From positions 868,001 to 932,000 of the forward strand of contig NZ_JAICDG010000002.1 of assembly GCF_022751215.1 (NCBI RefSeq): a DNA stretch of 64,000 nucleotides, given 5' to 3'. Shown piece by piece: positions 42,576 to 50,821 of this stretch (position 1 is the stretch's first letter; every line of letters begins with the position of its first letter). Position numbers and translations under genes: made by a program. The notes beneath the pieces were generated by a model. That model was not told the origin of the DNA. It made no database searches and saw only the letters and a program-made list of their open reading frames with translations. This DNA comes from Actinomadura terrae. GTDB lineage: Bacteria; Actinomycetota; Actinomycetes; Streptosporangiales; Streptosporangiaceae.

Positions 42576-43319
42576 ATGGAAACGTTCCGCGCGCTGCTCG
42601 TCGTCGACGCCGAGCGGTTCAGCGCCCACACCGACGCGCAGCTGCCCGGGCTGCACATGGCGATCCGGCGCGCGCTCGGCGCCGCGTTCGACCGGAGCGG
42701 GCTGGCGGAGGCGTGGAGTTCCGTCCGGTTCGTGGAGAGCACGGGCGACGGAATCCTCGCGATCCTGCCGCACGAGGTGGCGCCGCGCCTCGTCGACCCG
42801 TTCCCCCGCCACCTCCAGGACGAGTTGCGCGCGGCGGCGCCGAGGCTGCGGGCCGCCGAGATGCGGTTGCGGCTGCGGGTGGCGCTGCACATCGGGTTGG
42901 TGGACGACGATCGTCCGGAGGCGCCGGGCATCTCGACCGCGACCATCGACGTCAACCGGCTCCTCGACGCCGATCCCCTGCGCTGGGCCCTGGAGCGCAG
43001 CGACCCGGCGGTGACCTACGCGGCGTTCCTGCTGTCGGCGGAGCTGTTCAGCGTCTACGTCGCGGGCGGACGGACGGGCCTGCGCGAGAGCCAGTTCACG
43101 GAGGTCGCGGTCAAGGTGAAGCAGTTCGAGCGTCCGGCCTACCTGTACGTCCCCACCCCGTCCCGGGGGCCCGGCGACCAGGGCGGCCCCCCGGCGAAGC
43201 CCGCGCCGCCGCCCCCGCCTCCTGGCCCGTCGATCAGCGGCATCACGATCTCCGGTGACGACGTGCAGGCGGCGATCGGCAACACGGTCGCCGGTGACCT
43301 CAGGCAGGAATGGCGATGA
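42576..43319 (+). CDS. Class III nucleotide-cyclase-like protein with C-terminal amyloid-type signalling motif
   Basis: A 247-residue protein. Residues 1-190 resemble a single class III cyclase homology domain: LLVVDAERFS with the first metal aspartate, ESTGDGILAILP with the second, RVALHIGLV and TIDVNRLLDADP. Thus both metal-binding positions seem present; the substrate-specifying residues cannot be judged. A Pro/Gly-rich linker (195-218) leads to a 29-residue tail whose core ISGDDVQAAIGNTVAGD recurs at the N-terminus of the next protein. This arrangement, effector domain plus linker plus short Gly/Asn/Gln motif, is that of effectors linked to NLR-like proteins by bacterial amyloid signalling motifs. 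GGGAGAG precedes the ATG. The stop overlaps the next start (ATGA). Confidence 0.72.
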   Translation: METFRALLVVDAERFSAHTDAQLPGLHMAIRRALGAAFDRSGLAEAWSSVRFVESTGDGILAILPHEVAPRLVDPFPRHLQDELRAAAPRLRAAEMRLRLRVALHIGLVDDDRPEAPGISTATIDVNRLLDADPLRWALERSDPAVTYAAFLLSAELFSVYVAGGRTGLRESQFTEVAVKVKQFERPAYLYVPTPSRGPGDQGGPPAKPAPPPPPPGPSISGITISGDDVQAAIGNTVAGDLRQEWR

Positions 43320-45502
43320 CGCAGCCCATCGAGGACGTCACGATCAGCGGGGACGGGGCGCAGGCCGCGATCGGGAACCGGGTGTCGGGCGACCTCGTCC
43401 TGACCCAGCTCCATTTCGTCACGCGGCAGCCGTCGATGGTGCTGTCGGAGGGGGAGATCGCCGACCGGGTCGCGGGGTACGTGCCCGTGCCCAACCACGA
43501 GGAGATCGTCGGCACCCTGCACGAGTACCACGCGGTGGGGCTCGTGAGCGCGCCCGGGACGGGTGCCACGACGACCGCCGTCGCCGCGCTGCGGCAGCTG
43601 CGCCCGGACCTGAAGATCCGGCAGTTCTCCATGGATAAAGAGGACGTGGAGCAGATCGGCGTCCTGAAGCCGCAGGGCTATCTCGTGCGCGCCGGGGACG
43701 AGGGCGACTCGCGGTTGCGGGCCTGCATGGAGGCGGTGCAGGCGGCCGGGGGATATCTGCTCGTGGTGGGGTCGGCGGCGGACCTGGAGGACGTCAAGGA
43801 GTTCCTGCCGGTGTACCCGGTGTTCCCGCCGCCGCCGGAGGCGGTGTACCGGGCGTGGCTGTCGCGCCGGGGCCTCGCCCGGACGGGCTGGTGGAACTGG
43901 TCGCGCGCACCGGCGCTGCTCCGGAACGCGACGCCCGCCGACGCGCGCCGCCTCGCCGAGCTCGCCGCCTCGATCGGCGACGAGCATGAGGTCGAGCAGG
44001 TCTACCTCCGGTGGAACGAGCAGTTGCGCACCTGGTTCGCCAAGAACAACGAGCCCCGGGACCAGGCGTTGATGATCGCCGCCGCGACGATCGCGCCGGC
44101 GGACGAGACCAGCGTGTACGGGGCGGCGATGTCGTTGGCTCGCCAGCTCAACATCCGGCCGGAGGGCGGCGGGCTCGTATGGTGCCCGTCCACCGGGTTG
44201 AACGAGCTGCTCGGCGCCGAGCGGGCGGGCGACCGGCTCGTGTTCCGGCGCCAAGGCTACGCCGAGTCCGTCCTGCGGCACGTGTGGGACGACTACCCGC
44301 TGACGCGGACGGACCTGCTGACCTGGCTGTCGGCGCTGCCCCTCGACGACGACGTGGACCTGCGTTTCGAGCTGCGCGGCAAGCTGGTCGAGGTGTTCGC
44401 CGACCTCGCCGCCGAGCACGACGCGGTGGACAAGATTCTGCGGAAGGCGGCGGCGTGGGCGGACCGGCACATGGCCGCCGACCTGTCCTACATCGCTCTG
44501 GCCAGGACGTGCCTGCACCCGCGCGTGGGCGGGCGTGTGCGGCGGCAGCTCTACGCGTGGTCCACGGAGCGGCGGACGTCGCAGACGCTGAAGCTGACGG
44601 TGGCGCAGGTCTGTCAGGTGCTCGGGCAGACGCACGTGTCGGTGGCGCTGACCCGGTTGAAGCACCTCGGCACCTACGGCGACGAGGTCGTCCAGGACGA
44701 GGTGTTCAAGGTGGTGCGGGCGCTCGCGGCCGTCCACCCCGAGCAGGTGTTCCAGACGGTGCTGATCTGGTGCCGGACCGCCATGAACCTCCAGTCGCAG
44801 AAGGACATGTTCAACCGGGCGCGGATCGGGCTCCAGATCCTGCTCGCCGAGCACGACCGTCCGCTGCCCTCGGAATATCAAGCGCCGACACCCGACAGGA
44901 CGCGGCTGCGGACGGTGCTGGAGGTGATGGAGCAGCTCGCGGCGTGCGGCGAGCGGGTCCGTCCGCTGGTGGTGGAGGCCGCGCGGACGCTGGCGGGCGG
45001 CGGGTACCGGGCCCACGTCCTCCAGGCGGCGCTGGTGTGGGCGGAGCGTCCCGGCCCGTCCTCGGTGCTGGGCACGGAGATCTTCCTGATGCTGGCCGCC
45101 GAGCGGTCCCCGGACGGCGTCCCCGTGCTGCTGCTGGAGCCGGGCGCCGTCGACCCGGTCGCGTGCGCCCCGGCGTGGGCGGTGGCGATCGCGGCGCAGG
45201 CGATGGGCCAGGGCGGATTCGCCGGGTTCGAGGGCGCATTCCGGCTGTGGCTGGACACGGCGGCCCGGTTCCCGGAGCTGCGCCCGCGCATCGTGGCGAT
45301 GATCGAGGGGGCGGCGGGCGGCGACCTCCTGAGCCGGGCGGTCGTGCTCGGCATCGTCCGGCGGTGGGTGCTGACCGGCCCAGGCCGGAACGGGGTGAAG
45401 AACGACGTCCTGGTCCGGCTGCTCTACCCGGAGTGGAAACGGCTGCTGTTCATGCTCTGGGTGTGGGTCAGTTCGCTGTTCGTCCGCGACACCTCTGACT
45501 GA
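43316..45502 (+). CDS. STAND-like sensor protein with N-terminal amyloid-type motif and C-terminal membrane helix
   Basis: A 728-residue protein. Residues 8-26 (VTISGDGAQAAIGNRVSGD) repeat the C-terminal motif of the upstream protein with 14 of 19 positions identical. A P-loop-like segment GLVSAPGTGATTTA (75-88) follows, in which the usual GK(S/T) is GAT, and a beta strand YLLVVGS near 150; a Walker B acid is not evident. Most of the remainder is helical with repeated Leu/Ala/Arg pairs suggesting a TPR/HEAT-like solenoid. The C-terminus ends in a hydrophobic helix (RLLFMLWVWVSSLFV, about 709-723) that should anchor it in the membrane. Start at 43316 overlaps the upstream stop by ATGA, so the two proteins are made together. 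ATG 43310 is an alternative. Confidence 0.7.
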   Translation: MTQPIEDVTISGDGAQAAIGNRVSGDLVLTQLHFVTRQPSMVLSEGEIADRVAGYVPVPNHEEIVGTLHEYHAVGLVSAPGTGATTTAVAALRQLRPDLKIRQFSMDKEDVEQIGVLKPQGYLVRAGDEGDSRLRACMEAVQAAGGYLLVVGSAADLEDVKEFLPVYPVFPPPPEAVYRAWLSRRGLARTGWWNWSRAPALLRNATPADARRLAELAASIGDEHEVEQVYLRWNEQLRTWFAKNNEPRDQALMIAAATIAPADETSVYGAAMSLARQLNIRPEGGGLVWCPSTGLNELLGAERAGDRLVFRRQGYAESVLRHVWDDYPLTRTDLLTWLSALPLDDDVDLRFELRGKLVEVFADLAAEHDAVDKILRKAAAWADRHMAADLSYIALARTCLHPRVGGRVRRQLYAWSTERRTSQTLKLTVAQVCQVLGQTHVSVALTRLKHLGTYGDEVVQDEVFKVVRALAAVHPEQVFQTVLIWCRTAMNLQSQKDMFNRARIGLQILLAEHDRPLPSEYQAPTPDRTRLRTVLEVMEQLAACGERVRPLVVEAARTLAGGGYRAHVLQAALVWAERPGPSSVLGTEIFLMLAAERSPDGVPVLLLEPGAVDPVACAPAWAVAIAAQAMGQGGFAGFEGAFRLWLDTAARFPELRPRIVAMIEGAAGGDLLSRAVVLGIVRRWVLTGPGRNGVKNDVLVRLLYPEWKRLLFMLWVWVSSLFVRDTSD

Positions 45503-45549
45503 CGACGCGCGGGGTTGCCGGGGGGTCCGGGCGGTGGTGGGGTGGGGGG

Positions 45550-46419
45550 ATGCAGAGCGGGATCGCGATCGTGACCGGCGGGACGTCCGGGATCGGGAAG
45601 GAGATCGCGCGGGGCCTGGCGCGGCGCGGATTCCTGGTGGGGATCGTGTGCCGGAGCGAGATGCGGGCGCGGACGACGGTCGAGGAGTTCGCGGAGGACG
45701 TTCCGGGGGCGCGGGTCGAGGCGTTCATCGGCGACCTGTCGGTGCAGCAGGACGTCCGCCGGGTCGCCGCGTCGCTGGAGGAGCGGTTCGACCGCCTGGA
45801 CGTGCTGGTCAACAACGCGGGCGCGCACCTGGTCCGCGCCAAGGTCAGCGCCGACGGCTATGACCGCATGGTCGCGACCAACCATCTGGGACCGTTCCTG
45901 CTCACGAACCTGCTGCTCGGGCTGCTGGAGCGGGCGGCGCCGTCGCGGGTGGTCGTGCTGGCGTCGGAGGCGCATCGCGGCGCGGGACGGCTCGACGTGG
46001 AGCGGATGGCGGAGCCCGGGACCTACGGGAAGGCCGGGTCCTTCCGCGTGTACGGACGGACGAAGCTGCTCAACATCCTGTTCGCGCAGGAGCTGGCGCG
46101 GCGGATGGAGGGCAGCGGCGTCGCGGTGAACGCGGTGTGCCCCGGCGTCGTCGCGACCGGGCTGGGCCGGGACGTGCGGGGCACCGAGCGGCTGGGGTCG
46201 CTGCTGGCGCGGACGCCCGTCCTGCGGACTCCGGAGCAGGGCGCGCGGATGGCGCTGCGGCTCGCGGCCGACGCCGAGTTCGAGGGCCGCAGCGGCGGGT
46301 TCTACAGTTCGGCGCCCGGCGCGGGGATGCTTCCGGTCACCGGCGCGTTGAAGGACCCGGAACTGGGACGGGCGGTCTGGGAGCGTTCCGCGCGCCTTGT
46401 GGGGCTCCCCGCGAGTTAA
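45550..46419 (+). CDS. Short-chain dehydrogenase/reductase
   Basis: A 289-residue NAD(P)-dependent oxidoreductase of the classical/WW-oxidoreductase-like SDR branch: TGGTSGIG cofactor loop (9-16), NNAG (90s), and the catalytic YxxxK in RVYGRTKLLN (about 172-176), preceded by the catalytic serine in VVLASEAH. The residue after the second strand (CRSE) suggests NADP preference. Substrate unknown. It starts 47 bases after the sensor gene and could belong to the same transcript, though nothing ties it to the system functionally. Confidence 0.9.
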   Translation: MQSGIAIVTGGTSGIGKEIARGLARRGFLVGIVCRSEMRARTTVEEFAEDVPGARVEAFIGDLSVQQDVRRVAASLEERFDRLDVLVNNAGAHLVRAKVSADGYDRMVATNHLGPFLLTNLLLGLLERAAPSRVVVLASEAHRGAGRLDVERMAEPGTYGKAGSFRVYGRTKLLNILFAQELARRMEGSGVAVNAVCPGVVATGLGRDVRGTERLGSLLARTPVLRTPEQGARMALRLAADAEFEGRSGGFYSSAPGAGMLPVTGALKDPELGRAVWERSARLVGLPAS

Positions 46420-46429
46420 CGCAGCCCGA

Positions 46430-46435
46430 TAGCGT
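46430..46435 (+). promoter_or_regulatory. -10 box TAGCGT for a leaderless transcript
   Basis: TAGCGT ends seven bases before GTG 46443, which places the transcription start on the start codon. No -35 hexamer is seen. Confidence 0.5.
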
Positions 46436-46442
46436 GGCCCGT

Positions 46443-47252
46443 GTGAACGACGTGGATCCTCCCCGGCCGTCGGCCCTCAAGGACCTGTTCGAGGGCGCCG
46501 GATACCTGGCGCGCGGCATCGCGTGGACCGCCCGGCATCCCGCGCAGTGGCTGTTCGGCCTGATCCCCGCGCTGATCGTCCTCGCCGTGTACGGGACGGC
46601 GCTGGCCATGCTCGCGCTCCACCTGGACGACCTCGCCGGGTGGGTGACGCCCTTCGCCGACGGCTGGTCGGACGGCGCGCGCTCGTCCGCCCGGGTCGTC
46701 GCCGGGATCGCGATCTTCGGGGTGTCGGTGTTCCTCGCGGTCATCACGTTCACCGCCATGACGCTGCTGGTCGGCGACCCCTTCTACGAGGCGATCTCGG
46801 AGCGGGTGGAGGAGTCGGAGGGCGGCGCCCCGCCGGACCTGGACGAGGCGTCGCTGCTCGCCAGGATCGGGCGGGAGATCGTGGACGCGGTGGCGCTCGC
46901 GTCCGTGGCGCTGGTGTTCGCGGTCGTGTTCTTCGCGTGCGGGTTCCTGCCGGTGGTGGGGCAGACGGTCGTCCCGGTGGTCGCGGCGCTGGTGTCGGGC
47001 TACTTCCTGGCGGGCGAGCTGACGTCGGTCGCGCTGGAGCGGCGGGGGCTGCGGCGCCGGGAGCGGTTCGCGCTGCTGAAGCGGAACCGTCCGCTCGCGC
47101 TCGGCTTCGGTGTCGCGACGTTCGTGGTGTTCCTCATACCGTTCGGCGCGGTGCTGGCCATGCCGGGCGCGGTCGCGGGCGGCACGCTGCTCGCGCGGGA
47201 GCGGCTCGCGGAGGCGGTTCCGGCCGGTTCGGGGGGACTCGTCGCGGGCTAG
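46443..47252 (+). CDS. EI24/CysZ-like membrane protein
   Basis: A 269-residue multi-spanning membrane protein with about six helices and an N-terminal EI24-type opening (LFEGAGYLARGIAWTARHPAQWLFGLIPALIVL). A cytoplasmic segment of about 55 residues (DPFYEAISERVEESEGG, GREIVDAV) lies between helices. This matches the EI24 domain family, which in Gammaproteobacteria includes the sulphate channel CysZ; actinobacterial members are uncharacterised. GTG 46443 is preferred because of a -10 box placed for leaderless transcription; GTG 46434 would add three residues. Confidence 0.85.
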   Translation: MNDVDPPRPSALKDLFEGAGYLARGIAWTARHPAQWLFGLIPALIVLAVYGTALAMLALHLDDLAGWVTPFADGWSDGARSSARVVAGIAIFGVSVFLAVITFTAMTLLVGDPFYEAISERVEESEGGAPPDLDEASLLARIGREIVDAVALASVALVFAVVFFACGFLPVVGQTVVPVVAALVSGYFLAGELTSVALERRGLRRRERFALLKRNRPLALGFGVATFVVFLIPFGAVLAMPGAVAGGTLLARERLAEAVPAGSGGLVAG

Positions 47253-47305
47253 GCATTGTGTCCGGAGCGTGATTGGTCGTCCGGACGGAAAGGATGATCT
47301 TCGCG

Positions 47306-47311
47306 TAACGT
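47306..47311 (+). promoter_or_regulatory. -10 box TAACGT for a leaderless transcript
   Basis: TAACGT ends seven bases before ATG 47319, again placing the transcription start at or next to the start codon. Confidence 0.5.
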
Positions 47312-47318
47312 GTGCCGC

Positions 47319-48815
47319 ATGTCCGATCAGGGGGAGCGCGGCGTGCGCTGGACCGAGGCAGATGAGGGCGATACCGGCGGCGAGCCGAAGGACTCGCAGG
47401 CAGGGGCGGAGACCGACGTCCCGCGGATGGCCTTCCCCGAGGCCAAGGTGCCCGAGGTGCGGGTGCCCCCGCCCGCGGGCCGCACCGAGTTCTCCGAGCC
47501 GGTCGACCCGGCCGCGCCCGCCCGGCAGCCCGCACCCGCCCAGCAGCCCGGGCCGGTTCCGCACGACGTCTGGGGGAAGGTCGAGGGCCCGCCCGCGCCG
47601 CCCCCGGCGCCTGCTCCCGCCGCGCCCGAGCCGGAGTTGCCCGAGGCCGTCCTGCCGGAGCTGACGCCGCAGCCGGAGCCCGCGCCACCCGCACCGCCCG
47701 CGCCCGAGCCGATGACGTTCCCGCCTGCGCCGCCCGAGTTCGCGGCACCCGCCGCCCCGCCTAGCCAGCCCGGCCAGCCCGGCCAGCCCGAGCCGCCTGC
47801 GCCCGGTGAGGCCGAGGACGTGAAGGTCGCGCCGGTCCCGGAGGAGTCCGCCCAGCAGTGGGAGGGGTCCCTGTTCGAGGACGGCGAGGGGGGCGACCCG
47901 CGCTACCAGACGGCGGTCCCCACGGGGGTGGGCGGTCCGGCGCGTCCGGGCAAGCCGAGCAGCGGCAACTGGCAGATGCCGGACTGGATGGCGGACGAGG
48001 CCGCCGCCGACGCCAAGCTCGGCGGCTCGCCCGCGCCCGCGCGCGACGAGCTGGACGGCGGCGGCAAGGGCCGGATCGCGCTGTTCGGCGGTGTGGGCCT
48101 GCTGGTCGTCGCGCTGGTCGCGGCGGGCGGGCTCTACCTGCTGAAGGGCGGCGACGAGGAGAAGGCGAAGCCGCAGGGCAAGAAGAGCCATCCGCCGGCG
48201 GCGCGGCAGGAACCGCAGCCGCAGCCCCAGAACACGCAGGTGAAGATGCCGCCCGACAAGCGGCTCCGCACGTTCTCCGGACGTCCGAGCCGCGTGCTCG
48301 GACGGGTGACCGACGCGCGCGCCGGCCTGGCGTGGCCCCGGCTGGGCCCGCCGTGGCAGGTGCCGGGCAAGCGGGCCAAGGTGGGCACGCCCGGCTGGTC
48401 GGGTCAGCAGGTGATGGTGTCCGAGCGGCGCGGCCGGCGGGTCGGTTACGGGCAGTTCCTCACCAACGTGCTGCCCCCGGCGTTGCAGGGCGAGTACCAG
48501 GGCCCGGGGAACGTGAAGAGCGTCGCGGGGCAGGCGGCCAAGCAGTTCGAGGAGCAGTACTACGGCTTCCCGCACCGCACGACGCCGCTGGCCTCGCAGG
48601 CGCTGACGGTCGACGGGCACCGGGGCTGGCTGGTCGCGTCCTACCTCACCTACAAGCGCAGCGGCGTCAAGGCGACCGGCGAGATCGTCGCGACCGCGGT
48701 GATCGACACGGGCCGTCCGACACCGGCCGTGGTGCTCGCGTCGCTGCCGAACACCAGCAAGCAGGTCTGGCCGGACCTCCAGCAGTTCTTCGCTCAAACG
48801 AAGGTCGTCGCCTGA
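47319..48815 (+). CDS. Pro/Ala/Glu-rich single-pass membrane protein with external domain
   Basis: A 498-residue protein with a long cytoplasmic N-terminal half of low complexity, rich in Pro, Ala and Glu (APAPPPAP-like stretches, a short QPGQPGQPE repeat), one membrane helix near 250-272 (RIALFGGVGLLVVALVAAGGLYLL), and an external domain of about 190 residues (GLAWPRLGPPWQVPG, VMVSERRGRRVGYGQFLTNVLPPAL, QFEEQYYGFPHRTTPLASQALTVDGHRGWLVASYLTY). The external part looks globular and is the part likely to be conserved; I do not recognise a named domain. Function unknown. The start rests on the leaderless -10 spacing. Confidence 0.8.
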   Translation: MSDQGERGVRWTEADEGDTGGEPKDSQAGAETDVPRMAFPEAKVPEVRVPPPAGRTEFSEPVDPAAPARQPAPAQQPGPVPHDVWGKVEGPPAPPPAPAPAAPEPELPEAVLPELTPQPEPAPPAPPAPEPMTFPPAPPEFAAPAAPPSQPGQPGQPEPPAPGEAEDVKVAPVPEESAQQWEGSLFEDGEGGDPRYQTAVPTGVGGPARPGKPSSGNWQMPDWMADEAAADAKLGGSPAPARDELDGGGKGRIALFGGVGLLVVALVAAGGLYLLKGGDEEKAKPQGKKSHPPAARQEPQPQPQNTQVKMPPDKRLRTFSGRPSRVLGRVTDARAGLAWPRLGPPWQVPGKRAKVGTPGWSGQQVMVSERRGRRVGYGQFLTNVLPPALQGEYQGPGNVKSVAGQAAKQFEEQYYGFPHRTTPLASQALTVDGHRGWLVASYLTYKRSGVKATGEIVATAVIDTGRPTPAVVLASLPNTSKQVWPDLQQFFAQTKVVA

Positions 48816-48841
48816 CGGCCGACCGCGCCGCTCCGGTCGGG

Positions 48842-48847
48842 TAGCGT
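48842..48847 (+). promoter_or_regulatory. -10 box TAGCGT upstream of the glycan-block genes
   Basis: TAGCGT ends nine bases before ATG 48857, consistent with a leader of zero to three bases. Confidence 0.45.
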
Positions 48848-48856
48848 CCTAGCGCT

Positions 48857-50677
48857 ATGCGCTATGGACGGGCGTTCCGCGTGACCGGCCGGACGCGGCA
48901 TCTGGTGGCCGCGCTGACCGGGCTGGGGCTCGGGCTCGTGGTCCTCGGGCCGGGGCTCGCGCCCGGTTTCGTCCTGTCGTACGACATGGTGTTCGTGCCC
49001 GATCCGGCGTTCACGCCGATGACGTTCGGGCTGACGGGGACGGTGCCGCGGCACGTCCCGAGCGACGCGTTCGGCACCGCGCTCGCGACGGTGGTCCCGG
49101 CGGAAGCGGCGCAGAAGCTCGTGCTGCTGGCGGTCTTCGTGATGGCGTGCGCGTCGGCGGCGTCGCTCGTCCCGTCGGAACGGCTGTTACCGCGCCTGGC
49201 CGCCGGGGTCTGCTACACGTGGAACCCGTTCGTCGCGGAACGGCTGCTGCTCGGCCAGTGGGCGCTGCTGCTCGGTTACGCGGCGCTGCCGTGGGTGCTG
49301 ACGGCGGCCACCGGGGTCAACGAATCAGGCGGCGGGCGGCGCCTCGTCCGGGCGCTGATACCGGCGGCGATCGGCGGTTTCGCGGCGCTGACCGTCTCCG
49401 GGATCGCGGCCCTCACCGCAGCGCTGGTCACGGGCCGGGCGCGCGCGGGGCTGCGGGTGGTCGCGGCGGTGGGCGTGCTGAGCCTGCCGTGGCTGGTGCC
49501 CGGGCTGCTGCGTCCCGCCGGGATGCCCGAGGACGGCGGCGCCGTCGAGACGTTCGCGGCCCGTGCCGACACGCCGTTCGGGACGCTGGGCAGCCTGCTC
49601 TCGCTCGGCGGCGTCTGGAACGCCGAGACCGTCCCGGACGGATACGGCAACCCGGTCATGGCCACGTTCTGGTTGCTTCTCGTGCTCACCGCTCTCGCCG
49701 TTTACGCGACCGCCCTGCGGCGCAACACCGAGGCGCAGGGCGTCTCGCGGGGGATCGCGGCGGCCGGGCTCGTCGGGTTCGCCGTCGCGGCGCTCGGGGC
49801 GGTGGCGGCGCCCGTCCTCGAAGCGATGATCGACCTGTGGCCGGGGTTCGCGGTGCTGCGCGACGGCCAGCAGTACGTCGCGCCGCTGGCCGTGGTCGTC
49901 GCGGTCGGGCTCGGGATCGCCGCCGACCGCGCCGCCGAGCTGCGGTTGCCGCTGGTCCCGGCCGGGGCCGTGCTCGCGCCGCTGATCCTGCTGCCGACGC
50001 TGGCGTGGGGCGCGGCGGGCGATCTGCGCGCCGTCCACTACCCGGCGGACTGGGCCCGCGCCCGGCAGATCATCGAGGCCGACCGGACCCCCGGGGACGT
50101 GCTGGTACTGCCGTGGGCGGCCTACCGGAGCTATCCCTGGAACCACGGCCGACGCGTCCTCGACCCGTTACCGCGTTACCTGCACCGCCGCGTCATCGTG
50201 AACGACGCCGTCACCGTGCGGCGCGCGGGCGACGCGACAGGCGACGCGACAGGCGACGCGACAGGCGACGCGACAGGCGACGCGACAGGCGACGCGACGG
50301 GCGACGCGACGACGGTGCGGCCGGAAGATCCTCGGGCGGTCCGGCTCGGACGGATCATCGCGTCCGGGCCCCTCACGGCGGACGCACTGCGTGTTCAAGG
50401 CGTCCGGTATGTCGTATTTGATACTGAAATATTCACAAGTCGTATACGCGGCGCGACCCCCGTACTCCGTAGCGCTGACCTGGCCGTGTACCGGGTCGAC
50501 GGGACGGTTCACATGCGCGAGGCGCGGGTTTCGGTGGTGTCTGTTGTGACGGTATGGGTCATCGTGGGGGTATTGGTCCTCTGGTCATGCCTGACAGCGG
50601 CGAATAGCCTGGGCCTTCCTCTGCTTGGCAACAGCACGAGCATCACCCCCCGCCACCCTCCTAGAAGGGCAGAATGA
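48857..50677 (+). CDS. Multi-spanning GT-C-like membrane protein with GDAT repeats
   Basis: A 606-residue membrane protein with about nine helices. The opening (GLAPGFVLSYDMVFVPDPAF) with an early aspartate in the first external loop, and CYTWNPFVAERLLLGQWALLLGYAALPW, resemble GT-C glycosyltransferases of the arabinofuranosyltransferase type, which use decaprenyl-phosphate sugar donors. After the last long helical part comes an external domain (PGDVLVLPWAAYRSYPWNHGRRVLDPLPRYLHR) interrupted by seven exact GDAT tetrapeptides, then a final membrane helix near residue 570. It opens a gene block with a DUF2613 peptide, GT2, GT4 and AftD. Transferase activity is inferred from fold only. Confidence 0.75.
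   Translation: MRYGRAFRVTGRTRHLVAALTGLGLGLVVLGPGLAPGFVLSYDMVFVPDPAFTPMTFGLTGTVPRHVPSDAFGTALATVVPAEAAQKLVLLAVFVMACASAASLVPSERLLPRLAAGVCYTWNPFVAERLLLGQWALLLGYAALPWVLTAATGVNESGGGRRLVRALIPAAIGGFAALTVSGIAALTAALVTGRARAGLRVVAAVGVLSLPWLVPGLLRPAGMPEDGGAVETFAARADTPFGTLGSLLSLGGVWNAETVPDGYGNPVMATFWLLLVLTALAVYATALRRNTEAQGVSRGIAAAGLVGFAVAALGAVAAPVLEAMIDLWPGFAVLRDGQQYVAPLAVVVAVGLGIAADRAAELRLPLVPAGAVLAPLILLPTLAWGAAGDLRAVHYPADWARARQIIEADRTPGDVLVLPWAAYRSYPWNHGRRVLDPLPRYLHRRVIVNDAVTVRRAGDATGDATGDATGDATGDATGDATGDATTVRPEDPRAVRLGRIIASGPLTADALRVQGVRYVVFDTEIFTSRIRGATPVLRSADLAVYRVDGTVHMREARVSVVSVVTVWVIVGVLVLWSCLTAANSLGLPLLGNSTSITPRHPPRRAE
50228..50311 (+). repeat. 12-bp in-frame microsatellite, seven copies, encoding (GDAT)7
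   Basis: Units GGCGACGCGACA; five exact copies, then two with a final G instead of A. Being a multiple of three, copy-number change keeps the reading frame. Confidence 0.95.
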
Positions 50678-50808
50678 TGCGTATCGCCATTGCCGCTCTG
50701 GCCGGAATCCTGCTGGCCGGCGGCGCCTCCATCGGTGCGGTCCAGCTCGCCGGCGCCTCCCAGAAGGACTCGGTCGTCCAGCCGGCGTACGACTACGGCT
50801 CGCGCTGA
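50674..50808 (+). CDS. DUF2613-type small exported peptide
   Basis: A 44-residue peptide consisting of a signal-like hydrophobic segment (IAIAALAGILLAGGASIGAVQLAG) and a short tail ending AYDYGSR. Size, layout and the YGSR end match the DUF2613 family, whose mycobacterial member lies beside aftD, just as here. It is translationally coupled: its ATG overlaps the stop of the preceding gene (ATGA). Too short for the usual gene-length cut-off. Role unknown; an accessory to the AftD-type transferase is suggested by conserved neighbourhood. Confidence 0.8.
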   Translation: MMRIAIAALAGILLAGGASIGAVQLAGASQKDSVVQPAYDYGSR

Positions 50809-50821
50809 CCGACCCGTCCTG

